The notes under the pieces were generated by a model. That model did no database searches, was not told the DNA's origin, and saw nothing but the letters and a program-made list of their open reading frames with translations. The position numbers and the translations under genes were made by a program. A stretch of 30,103 nucleotides of DNA from CAYTET01 sp964436975 (GTDB lineage: Bacteria; Bacillota_I; Bacilli_A; Erysipelotrichales; Erysipelotrichaceae). The stretch covers positions 1 to 30,103 of the forward strand of contig CAYTET010000017.1 in the NCBI GenBank assembly GCA_964436975.1, in the 5' to 3' direction. Within the stretch, counting starts at the first letter, position 1, and each line of letters starts with the position of its first letter. This document shows positions 20,527 to 28,618 of the stretch, in pieces.

Positions 20527-21612
20527 TTACCACTTGTTCTCGACATATTCGCAGAAGGCGTACATGTCCTTGATTTCCAGTTTAGTGCCGTCATCCAGAA
20601 TAGCCGTGCCGCTCCACAGGCCGTGGACCTGATGGCTCAGCATCCGCACTATCAGCATGTTGGTATCACTGAAATGATCATAAAACGGCTTCATGGTCAT
20701 ATCAAACCGGCCGTCTTCGGAAACAAAATGCCAGGGCTCCATATACTTGTCCGGCTTGGGAAAGACTTCGACGTCAATGGCCCCGATCTTATGGGCTTTG
20801 CCGTCATAGAACAGGCATGTCTCGGTGGCATTGGATTCATCGCCGATGCCCCAGGTGATCTCAAAGCCGAAGCAGTGTTTAACTCCGTCAGCCCCCGTCA
20901 GCCAGGTTGAGCCGTTGCCCCAGTACCAGACCAGCCGGCGGGGCGTGTTGACCCGGCCCCAGTCCAGCACCGCAAAGGTTTCATCCTTATTGAAGACATA
21001 TTCCTTGGCGCCGGACTTAAAACTGCCCTGACAGGGCATGCCGTTCTGCTTGGTTGTCATAAAGTAGCGGGTCGGTTTATCCTTAAACGGCAGGATGGTG
21101 GTGATGTTTTCCTGGTTGGGCCGGATATCCATGCTGAAGTGGCATTCCACATCATTCATTGTAAAGTCCAGCGTGCGGCCGGTGTCCGTTGTGACGAAAG
21201 AAAATTCAGCCTTGCCGATCTTATAGCCCAGCCGGTTGGGGACGTCGCCTTTAGCCGGCAGCGGGTATTTATCACGGCCCAGGGCAAAATAAGAAGCCGC
21301 TGAGGCAACTATCCTGCCATTATGCAGATCGACCAGCGTGGCGGCAATATAGCCGGCAATGGAGATGTTGGCGAAGTTGAGCTGGGCCATGTACTTACCG
21401 TCGGAAATCTGGTAGAAGTCCCACTCCTTGCCGCGCATCTTCGGTCTGACCAGACTGCGGTCATAATCAAAAACATTATGCCTTCCCCACCCCGCTGCCA
21501 GCAGGGTGCCGTCAGCATCAAGCATGCGGGTCGGCTCGCGGTATTCTTTCTGCCGGCTGGTAAAGCCAAACTGCTGCCAGGGCGTGTAAGTCCGTTTCTC
21601 CGGTGTGCTCAT
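20527..21612 (-). CDS. DUF2804 family protein
   Basis: 361 aa from the ATG at 21612. The ATG at 21621 is rejected because it directly touches the ribosome site GGCGG, which is at a normal 9-base distance from 21612. The family is recognised from the opening pattern (DADGTLLAAGWGRHNVFDYDR) and the tryptophan-rich strands (RRLVWYWGNGSTWLTG, FGFEITWGIGDES). The whole protein reads as beta-strands, as in lipocalin-like two-domain folds. There is no signal peptide or TM segment. Its biochemical role is unknown; a lipid or hydrophobic ligand is a guess from fold. It is a single gene, divergent from the metal-exporter-like gene with overlapping promoters. Confidence 0.85.
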   Translation of the reverse strand: MSTPEKRTYTPWQQFGFTSRQKEYREPTRMLDADGTLLAAGWGRHNVFDYDRSLVRPKMRGKEWDFYQISDGKYMAQLNFANISIAGYIAATLVDLHNGRIVASAASYFALGRDKYPLPAKGDVPNRLGYKIGKAEFSFVTTDTGRTLDFTMNDVECHFSMDIRPNQENITTILPFKDKPTRYFMTTKQNGMPCQGSFKSGAKEYVFNKDETFAVLDWGRVNTPRRLVWYWGNGSTWLTGADGVKHCFGFEITWGIGDESNATETCLFYDGKAHKIGAIDVEVFPKPDKYMEPWHFVSEDGRFDMTMKPFYDHFSDTNMLIVRMLSHQVHGLWSGTAILDDGTKLEIKDMYAFCEYVENKW

Positions 21613-21644
21613 TATTATCATCCGCCTTTCAATTCACTATTCAT

Positions 21645-21673
21645 ATTATGCCGTCTTGACAGTTTTGTTACAA
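21645..21673 (-). promoter_or_regulatory. Promoter of the DUF2804 gene
   Basis: On the minus strand TTGTAA (21668-21673), a 17-base spacer and CATAAT (21645-21650). The -35 lies on top of the divergent plus-strand -10. Confidence 0.6.
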
Positions 21674-21674
21674 T
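21666..21674 (+). promoter_or_regulatory. Extended -10 promoter of the exporter-like gene
   Basis: TGTTACAAT (TGn plus TACAAT), about 30 bases before the start codon at 21703. It overlaps the -35 of the DUF2804 promoter, so the two genes may be expressed in opposition. Confidence 0.55.
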
Positions 21675-21702
21675 GGAAATGTAGTCATCGAAAGGAAATT
21701 TT

Positions 21703-22545
21703 ATGCAAGAAATTATCAGTGATGCCCTGATTGATACTCTCAAGCTGCTGCCGTTTCTGTTTCTGACCTATCTGGCCATGGAATGGCTGGAGAGCCGGTC
21801 CAACGATAAGATCAACAGCGTCATCGCCAAAGCCAACCGGCACGGCCCGCTGATCGGCGGTCTGGCCGGTCTGATTCCGTCATGCGGCTTAGCCTCGGCT
21901 GCCGCCAATCTTTATGCCGGCGGCGTCATCAACCTGGGCACTTTGCTGGCGGTCTTTCTGGCTTCATCGGATGAGATGCTGCCGCTTTTGATCTCCCATA
22001 AAATCGCGCTTAAAACCGTGCTGATCCTATTGGCCATCAAAGGCGCCATCGGCATTTCCGCCGGCTATCTGGTCAACCTGTTTACCCGGTCTTCCGGCAG
22101 CGGCAGCCACATCGACGATTTATGCGCCAGTGAAAACTGCCACTGCGAGCAGGGCTCCATCTTCAAGTCCGCCCTGATCCATACCCTCAACATTGCCTTT
22201 TTCGTCCTGCTGATCAATCTGGTCCTCAACGCTGTTCTGACCTTTACCGACCAGACCAAGCTGGCGGCCTTATTCAGCCAGTCCTTCATCAGCATTCCGC
22301 TGGCCGGACTGATCGGCCTGATTCCCAACTGCGCCTCTTCTGTTGCCCTGACCCAGCTGTGGCTGGACGGCATCATCAATGCGGCGGCTTTGATCACCGG
22401 GCTGACCGTCAATGCCGGTGTCGGCCTGCTGGTTCTGTTCAGGGTCTGTCCCAGCCAGCGCCAGGCGGTCAAAGTGGCCGTGCTGCTTTATATCATTGGC
22501 ATAGCCAGCGGCTTTATCCTGCAGCTGGCCCATATCGTCCTGTAA
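21703..22545 (+). CDS. Putative 10TM heavy-metal/arsenic exporter (PF11449-like)
   Basis: 280-aa membrane protein with two related halves. Each half contains the family block GLxPxC: GGLAGLIPSCGLASAAANLYAGG at about 52-74, and AGLIGLIPNCASSVALTQLWLDG in the second half. About nine hydrophobic segments are seen. The soluble linker between halves carries HIDDLCASENCHCE, a Cys/His cluster that may bind metal. The family is annotated as a putative arsenic or manganese exporter; neither substrate is proven from sequence. No yybP-type riboswitch or ArsR gene is adjacent. Ribosome site AAAGGA, 7 bases before the ATG. Single gene with its own terminator. Confidence 0.82.
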   Translation: MQEIISDALIDTLKLLPFLFLTYLAMEWLESRSNDKINSVIAKANRHGPLIGGLAGLIPSCGLASAAANLYAGGVINLGTLLAVFLASSDEMLPLLISHKIALKTVLILLAIKGAIGISAGYLVNLFTRSSGSGSHIDDLCASENCHCEQGSIFKSALIHTLNIAFFVLLINLVLNAVLTFTDQTKLAALFSQSFISIPLAGLIGLIPNCASSVALTQLWLDGIINAAALITGLTVNAGVGLLVLFRVCPSQRQAVKVAVLLYIIGIASGFILQLAHIVL

Positions 22546-22570
22546 AAAAAAGGGCTGAGCCCTTTTTATA
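22544..22570. terminator. Terminator after the exporter-like gene
   Basis: AAAAAGGGCT-g-AGCCCTTTTT, a near-perfect A/T-flanked stem usable from both strands, between convergent genes. It overlaps the end of the esterase gene. Confidence 0.8.
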
Positions 22571-23345
22571 TAATGCTGTTTTGAGCTGCATCAAAGCCGA
22601 AGAAAGCCAGGGCTTTGGGGATGGCCTGATTCCAGAAGAAGAAATTATGCTGGCCCGGCCAGTACTGCTGGCCGACTTTTAAAGCCGGGTCGGATGCCGC
22701 CAGCTCTTCAGCCAGTTTGACACAGCCGGCATAAGCCCGGTCTTCCGTGCCGCAGTAGAACATGAATTCCGGCTTGGGATCCGGTTTATCCTTTAATTTA
22801 ACAATCAGGTTGGACAGATTATTGTCCGACTTTTTCATTTCCTCGGCTGAGCCAAAGGCGGCAGTGAATACCGCATTATCCTGACTCCGGTAATCCAGCA
22901 GGTTGCCCCCGGACAGGCAGACCGCCTTGCCATAGCGGTCCGGCTTGCCCAGCGCCAGCCGCATGGTGCCATAGCCGCCCATGCTTTCACCCATGATAAA
23001 CGTCTGGGCCGGATCATCGGTTATCGGCAGGTAGTTTTTCAGTTTCATGGGCAGCTCTTCGGAAATATAGGTATAGTAATTCTTGCCATTGGCCATATCG
23101 GTGTAGCAGCTGTTGTTGGCCGCCGGGAAAACCACGATCAGGGGCAGGTCACGGCACAGCAGATGGATATTGCTGAGCTGCAGCCAGCTGGAATTGTCCT
23201 CCTTCATTCCGTGAAGGATATACAGAACCGGATACTTCACTCCGCGGGTATCCGTGGTCTTCTGCCGGTCTTCCGGCAGCAGCACATCAACCTTGACATC
23301 CATCAGCAGGACAGCGGACCGCATTGTTATTTCAGCATGAATCAT
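22566..23345 (-). CDS. Esterase of the tributyrin-esterase/esterase-D type
   Basis: 259-aa alpha/beta hydrolase. The oxyanion region is ILHGMKEDNSSW (43-54). The nucleophile S121 is in MGESMGGYG. Probable acid D202 is in YCGTEDRAY, and H233 is in GQHNFFFW. Length and the opening MDVKVDVLLPE match the bacterial EstA/tributyrin-esterase group, which splits short-chain acyl esters, and also acetyl-xylan and similar esterases. No signal peptide, so intracellular. The start is backed by AAAAGGAG. It follows the ABC-fusion gene on the same strand, but a terminator separates them; a TTGAAT in the gap may belong to its own promoter. Confidence 0.9.
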   Translation of the reverse strand: MIHAEITMRSAVLLMDVKVDVLLPEDRQKTTDTRGVKYPVLYILHGMKEDNSSWLQLSNIHLLCRDLPLIVVFPAANNSCYTDMANGKNYYTYISEELPMKLKNYLPITDDPAQTFIMGESMGGYGTMRLALGKPDRYGKAVCLSGGNLLDYRSQDNAVFTAAFGSAEEMKKSDNNLSNLIVKLKDKPDPKPEFMFYCGTEDRAYAGCVKLAEELAASDPALKVGQQYWPGQHNFFFWNQAIPKALAFFGFDAAQNSII

Positions 23346-23401
23346 GATTTAGTCTCCTTTTATCTTTCTTTAATTCTGCCACATTCAACCCGGCATAGGA
23401 T

Positions 23402-23428
23402 AAAGAAAATGCCGCCACAAGGCGGCAT
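23402..23428 (-). terminator. Terminator of the ABC fusion gene
   Basis: Perfect 8-bp stem ATGCCGCC-TTGT-GGCGGCAT on the minus strand, followed by TTTCTTTA, 18 bases after the stop. Confidence 0.85.
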
Positions 23429-23445
23429 CTTCATTAACTTCATTT

Positions 23446-26400
23446 TTATTCGGTGCGCAGCGCCGTCACCGGATCCTTTTTGGCGGCCATCCGGGCGGGA
23501 ATGCTGCCGGCAATCAGGGTCAGGGCCACGCTGATCAGCACAAGGAACAGCGCGTTGGCCAGCGGCAGTGAAGCCGTCAGCGAATTGATGCCGGTGACAT
23601 GGCGGACAATCAGGCTGATCGGAATGCACAGCAGGGCCGATATGACTACGCCCATCACTCCGGCCGTCAGTCCTTCAATAAAGGTTTCCGCATTGAAGAC
23701 GTTGGTGACATCATGCTTGGAAGCGCCCATCGCCCGCAGCAGGCCGATCTCTTTGGTTCTTTCCAGCACGGATATGTAAGTTATAATGCCGATCATAATT
23801 GATGAGACAACCAGGGATATGGCCACAAAGGCAATCAGCACATAGCTGATGACATCAACAATCGTCTTGACTGAGGAAATAATAGAGCCGGCAATATCTG
23901 TATACTTGATAGCCTTTTCGGAATGGCCGGAATTGTTCATGCTGTCATTATAAGCGTCGACAAAGTCCATGAAGTCTTCCTTGGCGTTGAAATCCTTCAG
24001 ATAGATATTGATGACCGTCGGCCGCTGGGCATCCGCATAGCCCAGTTTAGCCAGGTTGGCGGAATAGGTGGTATTGCTTCCTGAATTGACATAGGAAGTG
24101 ATGACCCGGGTCAGGGTATCCTCATCCATGTCGATATTGATGGCGGCCGCAAAAGCATCGGCATCGACGGTAATGCCGCCGCCGATAGTCGTGCTGAGAT
24201 CGCTGGCCATGCCGGCCATTGACGAACTGACACTCATTTTAATCTTGATTTCCGTCAGCTGCTGGGCGATGTCGGCAGTCGTTGTTTTAAATGAATCAGC
24301 GGCGCTGGTATTGAAAATACCGGCATAGGTGGCCACATTGCCTGAAACAAACGGATCAGGAATAATGCCGCTGCCTAAAAACTGGGCGGCAAAGCCGGAA
24401 TACACCGCGGTCAGACCCGCACTGAAAGTTGACTGGGCGGTCGCCGGAACCTGATAGCTGTCCAGTAGACCGGTTATCAGCGTCTGGGCGGAGGCCGAAG
24501 CCATATAGCTGCCGGCTATTGAAGCGGCATTGGCCGTATCGACCGAGCCGGAATCGGCACCGTTGAGAATACTGCCAAGCAAACCGGTATTCAGCTGCTT
24601 CATCAGATTGAGCATGTCGTTATAAGCGGTATCCGTGCTGATGCTGATGCTGCCGATGGTTGAAGAAATATAGCCGGAAACCAGCTTGGAGATGTCATCA
24701 GCGGACACCTTAGAGCCAAAGGCCTTGGCAATCTTATCCTGGTCAATGGTGAAAAAGTCCTGCAGGTCAATGACATCCTTGGCATTCTGGGCGCCGTTGG
24801 ACTCTTCAAAGGACAGACCGTTGAAGACATTGGTATTTTCATTGGCCAGCTGCTGCTTGGTGATTTCGGTTTTGGATGAATAGGAAATCATGTAATCGGT
24901 CAGTTCCTTGGTATAGCCGATACCCGAAGTCAGTGACGATAAAGTTGACCCGTCAGCCGGGACAATTATGCCGACCACGTTAAGGGTCAGACCGCTGTTG
25001 ACCAGATCCTTGAGGTAGCTTTCATCATCGCTCATGTCTTCCCATACTTCATACTGGCTGTTGTATTTGTAGTAGTCACTGCCGTTCACCAGTTTGAACT
25101 TCAGATTGAGGATCTCATCATAAGTATAGGTAAAGGTATGGTCGCTGTCGGGAACCTCATAGGTGCCGCCGTTCTGGGCCACTTTCATCATCTCGGCCAG
25201 CTCATCCTGATCGCGCAGGCCGATCATATATTCTACCAGGTCAGCGATAACGCCTTCCTTGTTCAGGATCAGCACCACTTCATCATACTTCTGGGGCCAG
25301 TGGCCGGCCACAACTTTATACTGGTCCTGCAGCATATCATCATCGTCGACCATCTCCTGGTACAGCGATGAATAGGAATAGGTCGAAGATCCCATCAGGG
25401 AAGTGATGGAAGAAAAGGCCGTCGACGGATTCAGCCGGACGGCGCCGCCGGTAGTGTCATATTTGTAAATCTGCGGGGTCAGGCTGTAGCCGTACTGCAC
25501 GGCCAGTGCATCGCGGTCAACCACTTCCTGATTGGCTTCCAGGTATTCCTTGAAGTCTTTCAGGTCATTGCTGGCCACCGTGGCGAACATATCGCCGATA
25601 ACCTTGTTTTCGGTCAGAACCCCTTCGGTTGTCTCAACATTGCCGGTTGTTCCCCCGGTCATGGTGGAAGTCATCATGGAAGTAAGATCAATGCTGGAAG
25701 TATTTATGGTCAGCGGATAGGAGCTCAGCGTCTGGGTTTCCACATCCTCGATGTACTGGTTGACGCCGGTTGACAGCGCCATTATCAAAGCGATGCCGAT
25801 TATGCCGATGGACCCGGCTAAAGCGGTCAGAATGGTCCGGCCTTTTTTGGACAGCAGGTTGTTAAGGGAAAGCACAAAAGCCGTGAAAATGGACATGGAG
25901 GGCTTTTTGGACAGTTTGGCATTTTCGGCTTCGGCATCGGTTATCGGCGCTTCCTGGTAAGGATTGCTGTCACCGACGATCTGGCCGTCAATCAGATTGA
26001 CAATCCGGGTCGAATACTGCTTGGCTAAATCCGGATTATGCGTAACCATGATGACCAACCGCTGCTGGGCCACTTTCTTAAGAATATCCATGACCTGCAC
26101 ACTGGTCTGGGTATCCAGAGCTCCGGTAGGTTCATCCGCCAGGATTACATCGGGATTGTTGACCAGCGCCCGGGCGATAGCAACCCGCTGCATCTGGCCG
26201 CCGGAAAGCTGGTTGGGGTTTTTATTGATCTGATCACCCAGCCCGACAGCTTCCAATGACTCAATGGCCATAGCCCGCCGCTGGCTGCGGCTGACCCCGG
26301 ACAGTGTTAAAGCCAGTTCGACGTTAGCCAGAACTGACTGGTGGGGAATCAGGTTATAGGACTGGAAGACAAAGCCGACGGTATGATTGCGGTAAGAATC

Positions 26401-26631
26401 CCATTCCCGGTCCTTGAAATCCTTGGTGGAAGTCCCGTTGATAATCAGATCACCGTCAGTATAGTGATCAAGACCGCCGACGATATTTAAAAGAGTTGTC
26501 TTACCGCCGCCGGAAGGCCCCAGAATCGAAACGAACTCACAGGCGCGAAACGCGATAGAAATGCCCTTCAAAGCCTCGACCGTATTATCGCCGGCCGCAT
26601 ATTGCTTTGTCACATTCTTGAGCTCAATCAC
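23446..26631 (-). CDS. ABC ATPase-FtsX-type permease fusion
   Basis: 1061 aa with a GTG start, set by AAAGGAG 8 bases upstream. Residues 1-225 are a LolD/MacB-type ATPase: Walker A GPSGGGKT (38-45), signature LSGGQ (142-146), Walker B with D166-E167, and H-loop MVTHN. TM1 is at about 272-292, then a very large extracellular part of about 620 residues, rich in Ser, Thr, Asp and Ala. Three C-terminal TM helices (about 928-952, 983-1005, 1022-1045) carry the FtsX/MacB signature ERTKEIGLLRAMGASK between the first two. Such fusions are thought to be mechanotransmitting exporters or surface-protein machines rather than importers. No periplasmic adaptor is expected in a Gram-positive, and no two-component partner is adjacent. 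Substrate unknown. Confidence 0.93.
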   Translation of the reverse strand: MIELKNVTKQYAAGDNTVEALKGISIAFRACEFVSILGPSGGGKTTLLNIVGGLDHYTDGDLIINGTSTKDFKDREWDSYRNHTVGFVFQSYNLIPHQSVLANVELALTLSGVSRSQRRAMAIESLEAVGLGDQINKNPNQLSGGQMQRVAIARALVNNPDVILADEPTGALDTQTSVQVMDILKKVAQQRLVIMVTHNPDLAKQYSTRIVNLIDGQIVGDSNPYQEAPITDAEAENAKLSKKPSMSIFTAFVLSLNNLLSKKGRTILTALAGSIGIIGIALIMALSTGVNQYIEDVETQTLSSYPLTINTSSIDLTSMMTSTMTGGTTGNVETTEGVLTENKVIGDMFATVASNDLKDFKEYLEANQEVVDRDALAVQYGYSLTPQIYKYDTTGGAVRLNPSTAFSSITSLMGSSTYSYSSLYQEMVDDDDMLQDQYKVVAGHWPQKYDEVVLILNKEGVIADLVEYMIGLRDQDELAEMMKVAQNGGTYEVPDSDHTFTYTYDEILNLKFKLVNGSDYYKYNSQYEVWEDMSDDESYLKDLVNSGLTLNVVGIIVPADGSTLSSLTSGIGYTKELTDYMISYSSKTEITKQQLANENTNVFNGLSFEESNGAQNAKDVIDLQDFFTIDQDKIAKAFGSKVSADDISKLVSGYISSTIGSISISTDTAYNDMLNLMKQLNTGLLGSILNGADSGSVDTANAASIAGSYMASASAQTLITGLLDSYQVPATAQSTFSAGLTAVYSGFAAQFLGSGIIPDPFVSGNVATYAGIFNTSAADSFKTTTADIAQQLTEIKIKMSVSSSMAGMASDLSTTIGGGITVDADAFAAAINIDMDEDTLTRVITSYVNSGSNTTYSANLAKLGYADAQRPTVINIYLKDFNAKEDFMDFVDAYNDSMNNSGHSEKAIKYTDIAGSIISSVKTIVDVISYVLIAFVAISLVVSSIMIGIITYISVLERTKEIGLLRAMGASKHDVTNVFNAETFIEGLTAGVMGVVISALLCIPISLIVRHVTGINSLTASLPLANALFLVLISVALTLIAGSIPARMAAKKDPVTALRTE

Positions 26632-26727
26632 CTAAATCACTCCTTTGTGCATAATGACGATATTATATATGAAAAGGGTTCAATAATCTATGATAATGAA
26701 CTATAATCCATTATTTCACATAATTGA

Positions 26728-26754
26728 AAACCGGGGATTATGACCCCGGTTTCA
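26728..26754 (-). terminator. Terminator of the monoglyceride-lipase-like gene
   Basis: AAACCGGGG (26728-26736) pairs with CCCCGGTTT (26744-26752). On the minus strand TTTTCAATTAT follows. The stem begins inside the stop codon of the gene. Confidence 0.8.
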
Positions 26755-27558
26755 GATGCGGTTATTAATCCAGTTTACGGCGTCGCCGATGGTCTCGTCA
26801 CGGCAGTATTCATTGAAGATTTCATGGAACAGACCGCCGTATATCTTCATCTGCTTATCCGTTGACGATACCGTGTCGAACAGCTCCAGGGTATCCTGCA
26901 TGCTGACTAAGCCGTCCTTCTGGCCGTGCAGCATCAGCACCGGATAGCTGAAGTTCTGTCCGGCGGACAGAAACCACTCCCGGCCCTGCTGAATGGCATA
27001 GCACAGCCCGTAGGTAAACGTCTGGGTATTATAGGGATCCTTGCCGTACCAGTCAACAACTGAGGCGACCGAACAGACCCCGGAGCCCAGCTGGTTGGGC
27101 ATGGTTTCATGGGGATCGTGGCCGCGGGGAACAGCGGTGATCAGATGCCCGTTATCATATGTCAGCGCCCCCGAGGTGACAATGCCGGTCAGCTTCTTGT
27201 CCGGATAGGCAACCCCGTACAGCGCGACCGCAAAGCCGCCCATGGAATGGCCGAGCAGAAAGACCGGCTTATCCGGGTTTTCACTGATGGCCTTATCGAC
27301 AATCACATTGACATCCTTGAGCATCTGCTGGTAATCATCATAATAAGTCCGTTCGCCTTCCGACCGGCCGTGGCCGCGGTGGTCAAAGCGGTAGACGCCG
27401 ATATGGGCAGACCGGAATTTTTCAGCCATGTAATCATAGCGGCCCTGATGCTCGCATAAGCCATGGACGATAACAACAGCCGCCTTATCATCAGCTGCCG
27501 TTTCGGTTTTGGTGTACAGCTTCAGACCATCAAACGAACTAATCATTTTCTCTTCCAT
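26752..27558 (-). CDS. Alpha/beta hydrolase, monoglyceride-lipase type
   Basis: 268 aa. Oxyanion motif VHGLCEHQGRY (31-41), the family stretch FDHRGHGRSEG, nucleophile S105 in GHSMGG, acid D215 in HGQKDGLV and H245 in GLFHEIFNE form a complete catalytic triad. The lid region lies at about 130-190. This is the serine aminopeptidase S33/monoacylglycerol-lipase-like group, which hydrolyses glycerol or lysophospholipid esters. No signal peptide, so cytoplasmic or loosely membrane-associated. The start has AGAAGG 7 bases upstream. Transcribed alone from TTGACA-N17-TAAAAA with a structured leader of about 80 bases. Confidence 0.92.
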   Translation of the reverse strand: MEEKMISSFDGLKLYTKTETAADDKAAVVIVHGLCEHQGRYDYMAEKFRSAHIGVYRFDHRGHGRSEGERTYYDDYQQMLKDVNVIVDKAISENPDKPVFLLGHSMGGFAVALYGVAYPDKKLTGIVTSGALTYDNGHLITAVPRGHDPHETMPNQLGSGVCSVASVVDWYGKDPYNTQTFTYGLCYAIQQGREWFLSAGQNFSYPVLMLHGQKDGLVSMQDTLELFDTVSSTDKQMKIYGGLFHEIFNEYCRDETIGDAVNWINNRI

Positions 27559-27573
27559 TGCAATACCTTCTTC

Positions 27574-27603
27574 TAGACAGACAATTATCCCCTCTGTCAG
27601 GGG
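27574..27603 (-). other. Leader with alternative hairpins before the lipase-like gene
   Basis: On the minus strand CCCCT-gacag-AGGGG can form. Its GACAGA segment can instead pair with TCTGTC, which lies just before the AGAAGG ribosome site. The two folds exclude each other. Confidence 0.4.
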
Positions 27604-27645
27604 CTGATTCCGATTATCTACAAAACACCTTCATCCCGTATTATC

Positions 27646-27674
27646 TTTTTAACAAGAAACAGGGCCGCTGTCAA
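27646..27674 (-). promoter_or_regulatory. Promoter of the lipase-like gene
   Basis: On the minus strand a consensus TTGACA (27669-27674), a 17-base spacer and TAAAAA (27646-27651). Confidence 0.6.
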
Positions 27675-27687
27675 CAGGAACCGCGCT

Positions 27688-27717
27688 ATTGAAAAGCCGC
27701 CCTGGTAGGCGGCTTCC
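27688..27717 (-). terminator. Terminator of the ECF-SAM hydrolase operon
   Basis: Perfect 8-bp stem AAGCCGCC-TACCAG-GGCGGCTT on the minus strand, followed by TTCAATA, 16 bases past the stop codon of the last gene. Confidence 0.82.
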
Positions 27718-27732
27718 GTTATGATCGGTCTG

Positions 27733-28602
27733 TTATTTGATTTGGAAAACTTCAAAAACATAATCAACCGCTCCGGCCGTATTGTTGTCAAGCTGCGGAG
27801 CGTATTCCTTGATGAAGTTATGGTCGTTGATGGTAAACCGCAGCAGCTGCCGGTCGCCGGTCTGGATATCACCGCAGATCAGCGGATGATTTCTTTCGGC
27901 ATAGCCGAAGGCTTTTTCATAGCGGGTGTCCCCTTCAAAGACAATCTGGTCATGGTCGCTGATTCTGACCCGGACCATGTCCCCGTAGGCAAAGCCGCCC
28001 GTCTGCTGGAACGCCTTGTTGGCAATATTGACCCGGGCGCAGCCGTAAGCCACATCAAAGTTGTAAATGCCGCCCCGGGCATAGCCCTTTTTAACTTCCG
28101 GTTTAATATTGGTCAAAGGCAGTATAACCACCTCGCTGACCGGATACAGCGGACCGACGCCTTTAAAGTCAATCACTCCGGCCGCCAGTTTGCCGGCCGT
28201 ATAGGCATAGACATCACGTCCATGGAAGATGTAGACATTTTCACTGCCCGGCAGCCGGTTGCGGGTTTCATCAATCCGGCGGACCGCGTCAATGTCGTCG
28301 ACCAGCGGCGTTAAAATGCCGTTGTCCGGCGTTACCAGAAAACTGCCGTTTTTAAACCGGGCCACACAGGACTTCCGGCCCGTGCCGACACCGGGATCGA
28401 CAACCGAGACAAAGATGGTGCCGGCCGGCCAGTAAGGAATAAGCGAACTCATGGCATAGGCGGCCGCCCGGATATTGTAAGCCTCGATATTGTGATCAAA
28501 ATCATAAACCGGCACCGCCGGATCAATCATCTTGACGACTCCGGCCAAAACGCCGCCACCGCCGCTGCCAAAATCGGTCTGGAATACTACAGTAGGCTTC
28601 AT
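27733..28602 (-). CDS. SAM hydroxide adenosyltransferase (DUF62/PF01887)
   Basis: 289 aa. The family hydrolyses S-adenosylmethionine to adenosine and methionine and is related to bacterial fluorinases and chlorinases. Visible marks are QTDFGSGGG at 8-16 with the conserved Asp, VVDPGVGTG at about 68-76, TPDNGILTPL at about 91-100 and FHGRDVYAYTAGKLAAG at about 126-142, followed by the C-terminal beta-barrel domain. No insertion loop as in fluorinase is evident, so plain SAM hydrolysis is most likely. It starts 17 bases after the EcfT stop, with a purine-rich AGGAAAGAGGGAAAAGG before the ATG, and is clearly in the ECF operon. That pairing suggests a link between uptake of an adenosine-, methionine- or SAM-like compound and this reaction. 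Confidence 0.93.
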   Translation of the reverse strand: MKPTVVFQTDFGSGGGGVLAGVVKMIDPAVPVYDFDHNIEAYNIRAAAYAMSSLIPYWPAGTIFVSVVDPGVGTGRKSCVARFKNGSFLVTPDNGILTPLVDDIDAVRRIDETRNRLPGSENVYIFHGRDVYAYTAGKLAAGVIDFKGVGPLYPVSEVVILPLTNIKPEVKKGYARGGIYNFDVAYGCARVNIANKAFQQTGGFAYGDMVRVRISDHDQIVFEGDTRYEKAFGYAERNHPLICGDIQTGDRQLLRFTINDHNFIKEYAPQLDNNTAGAVDYVFEVFQIK

Positions 28603-28618
28603 ACCTTTTCCCTCTTTC

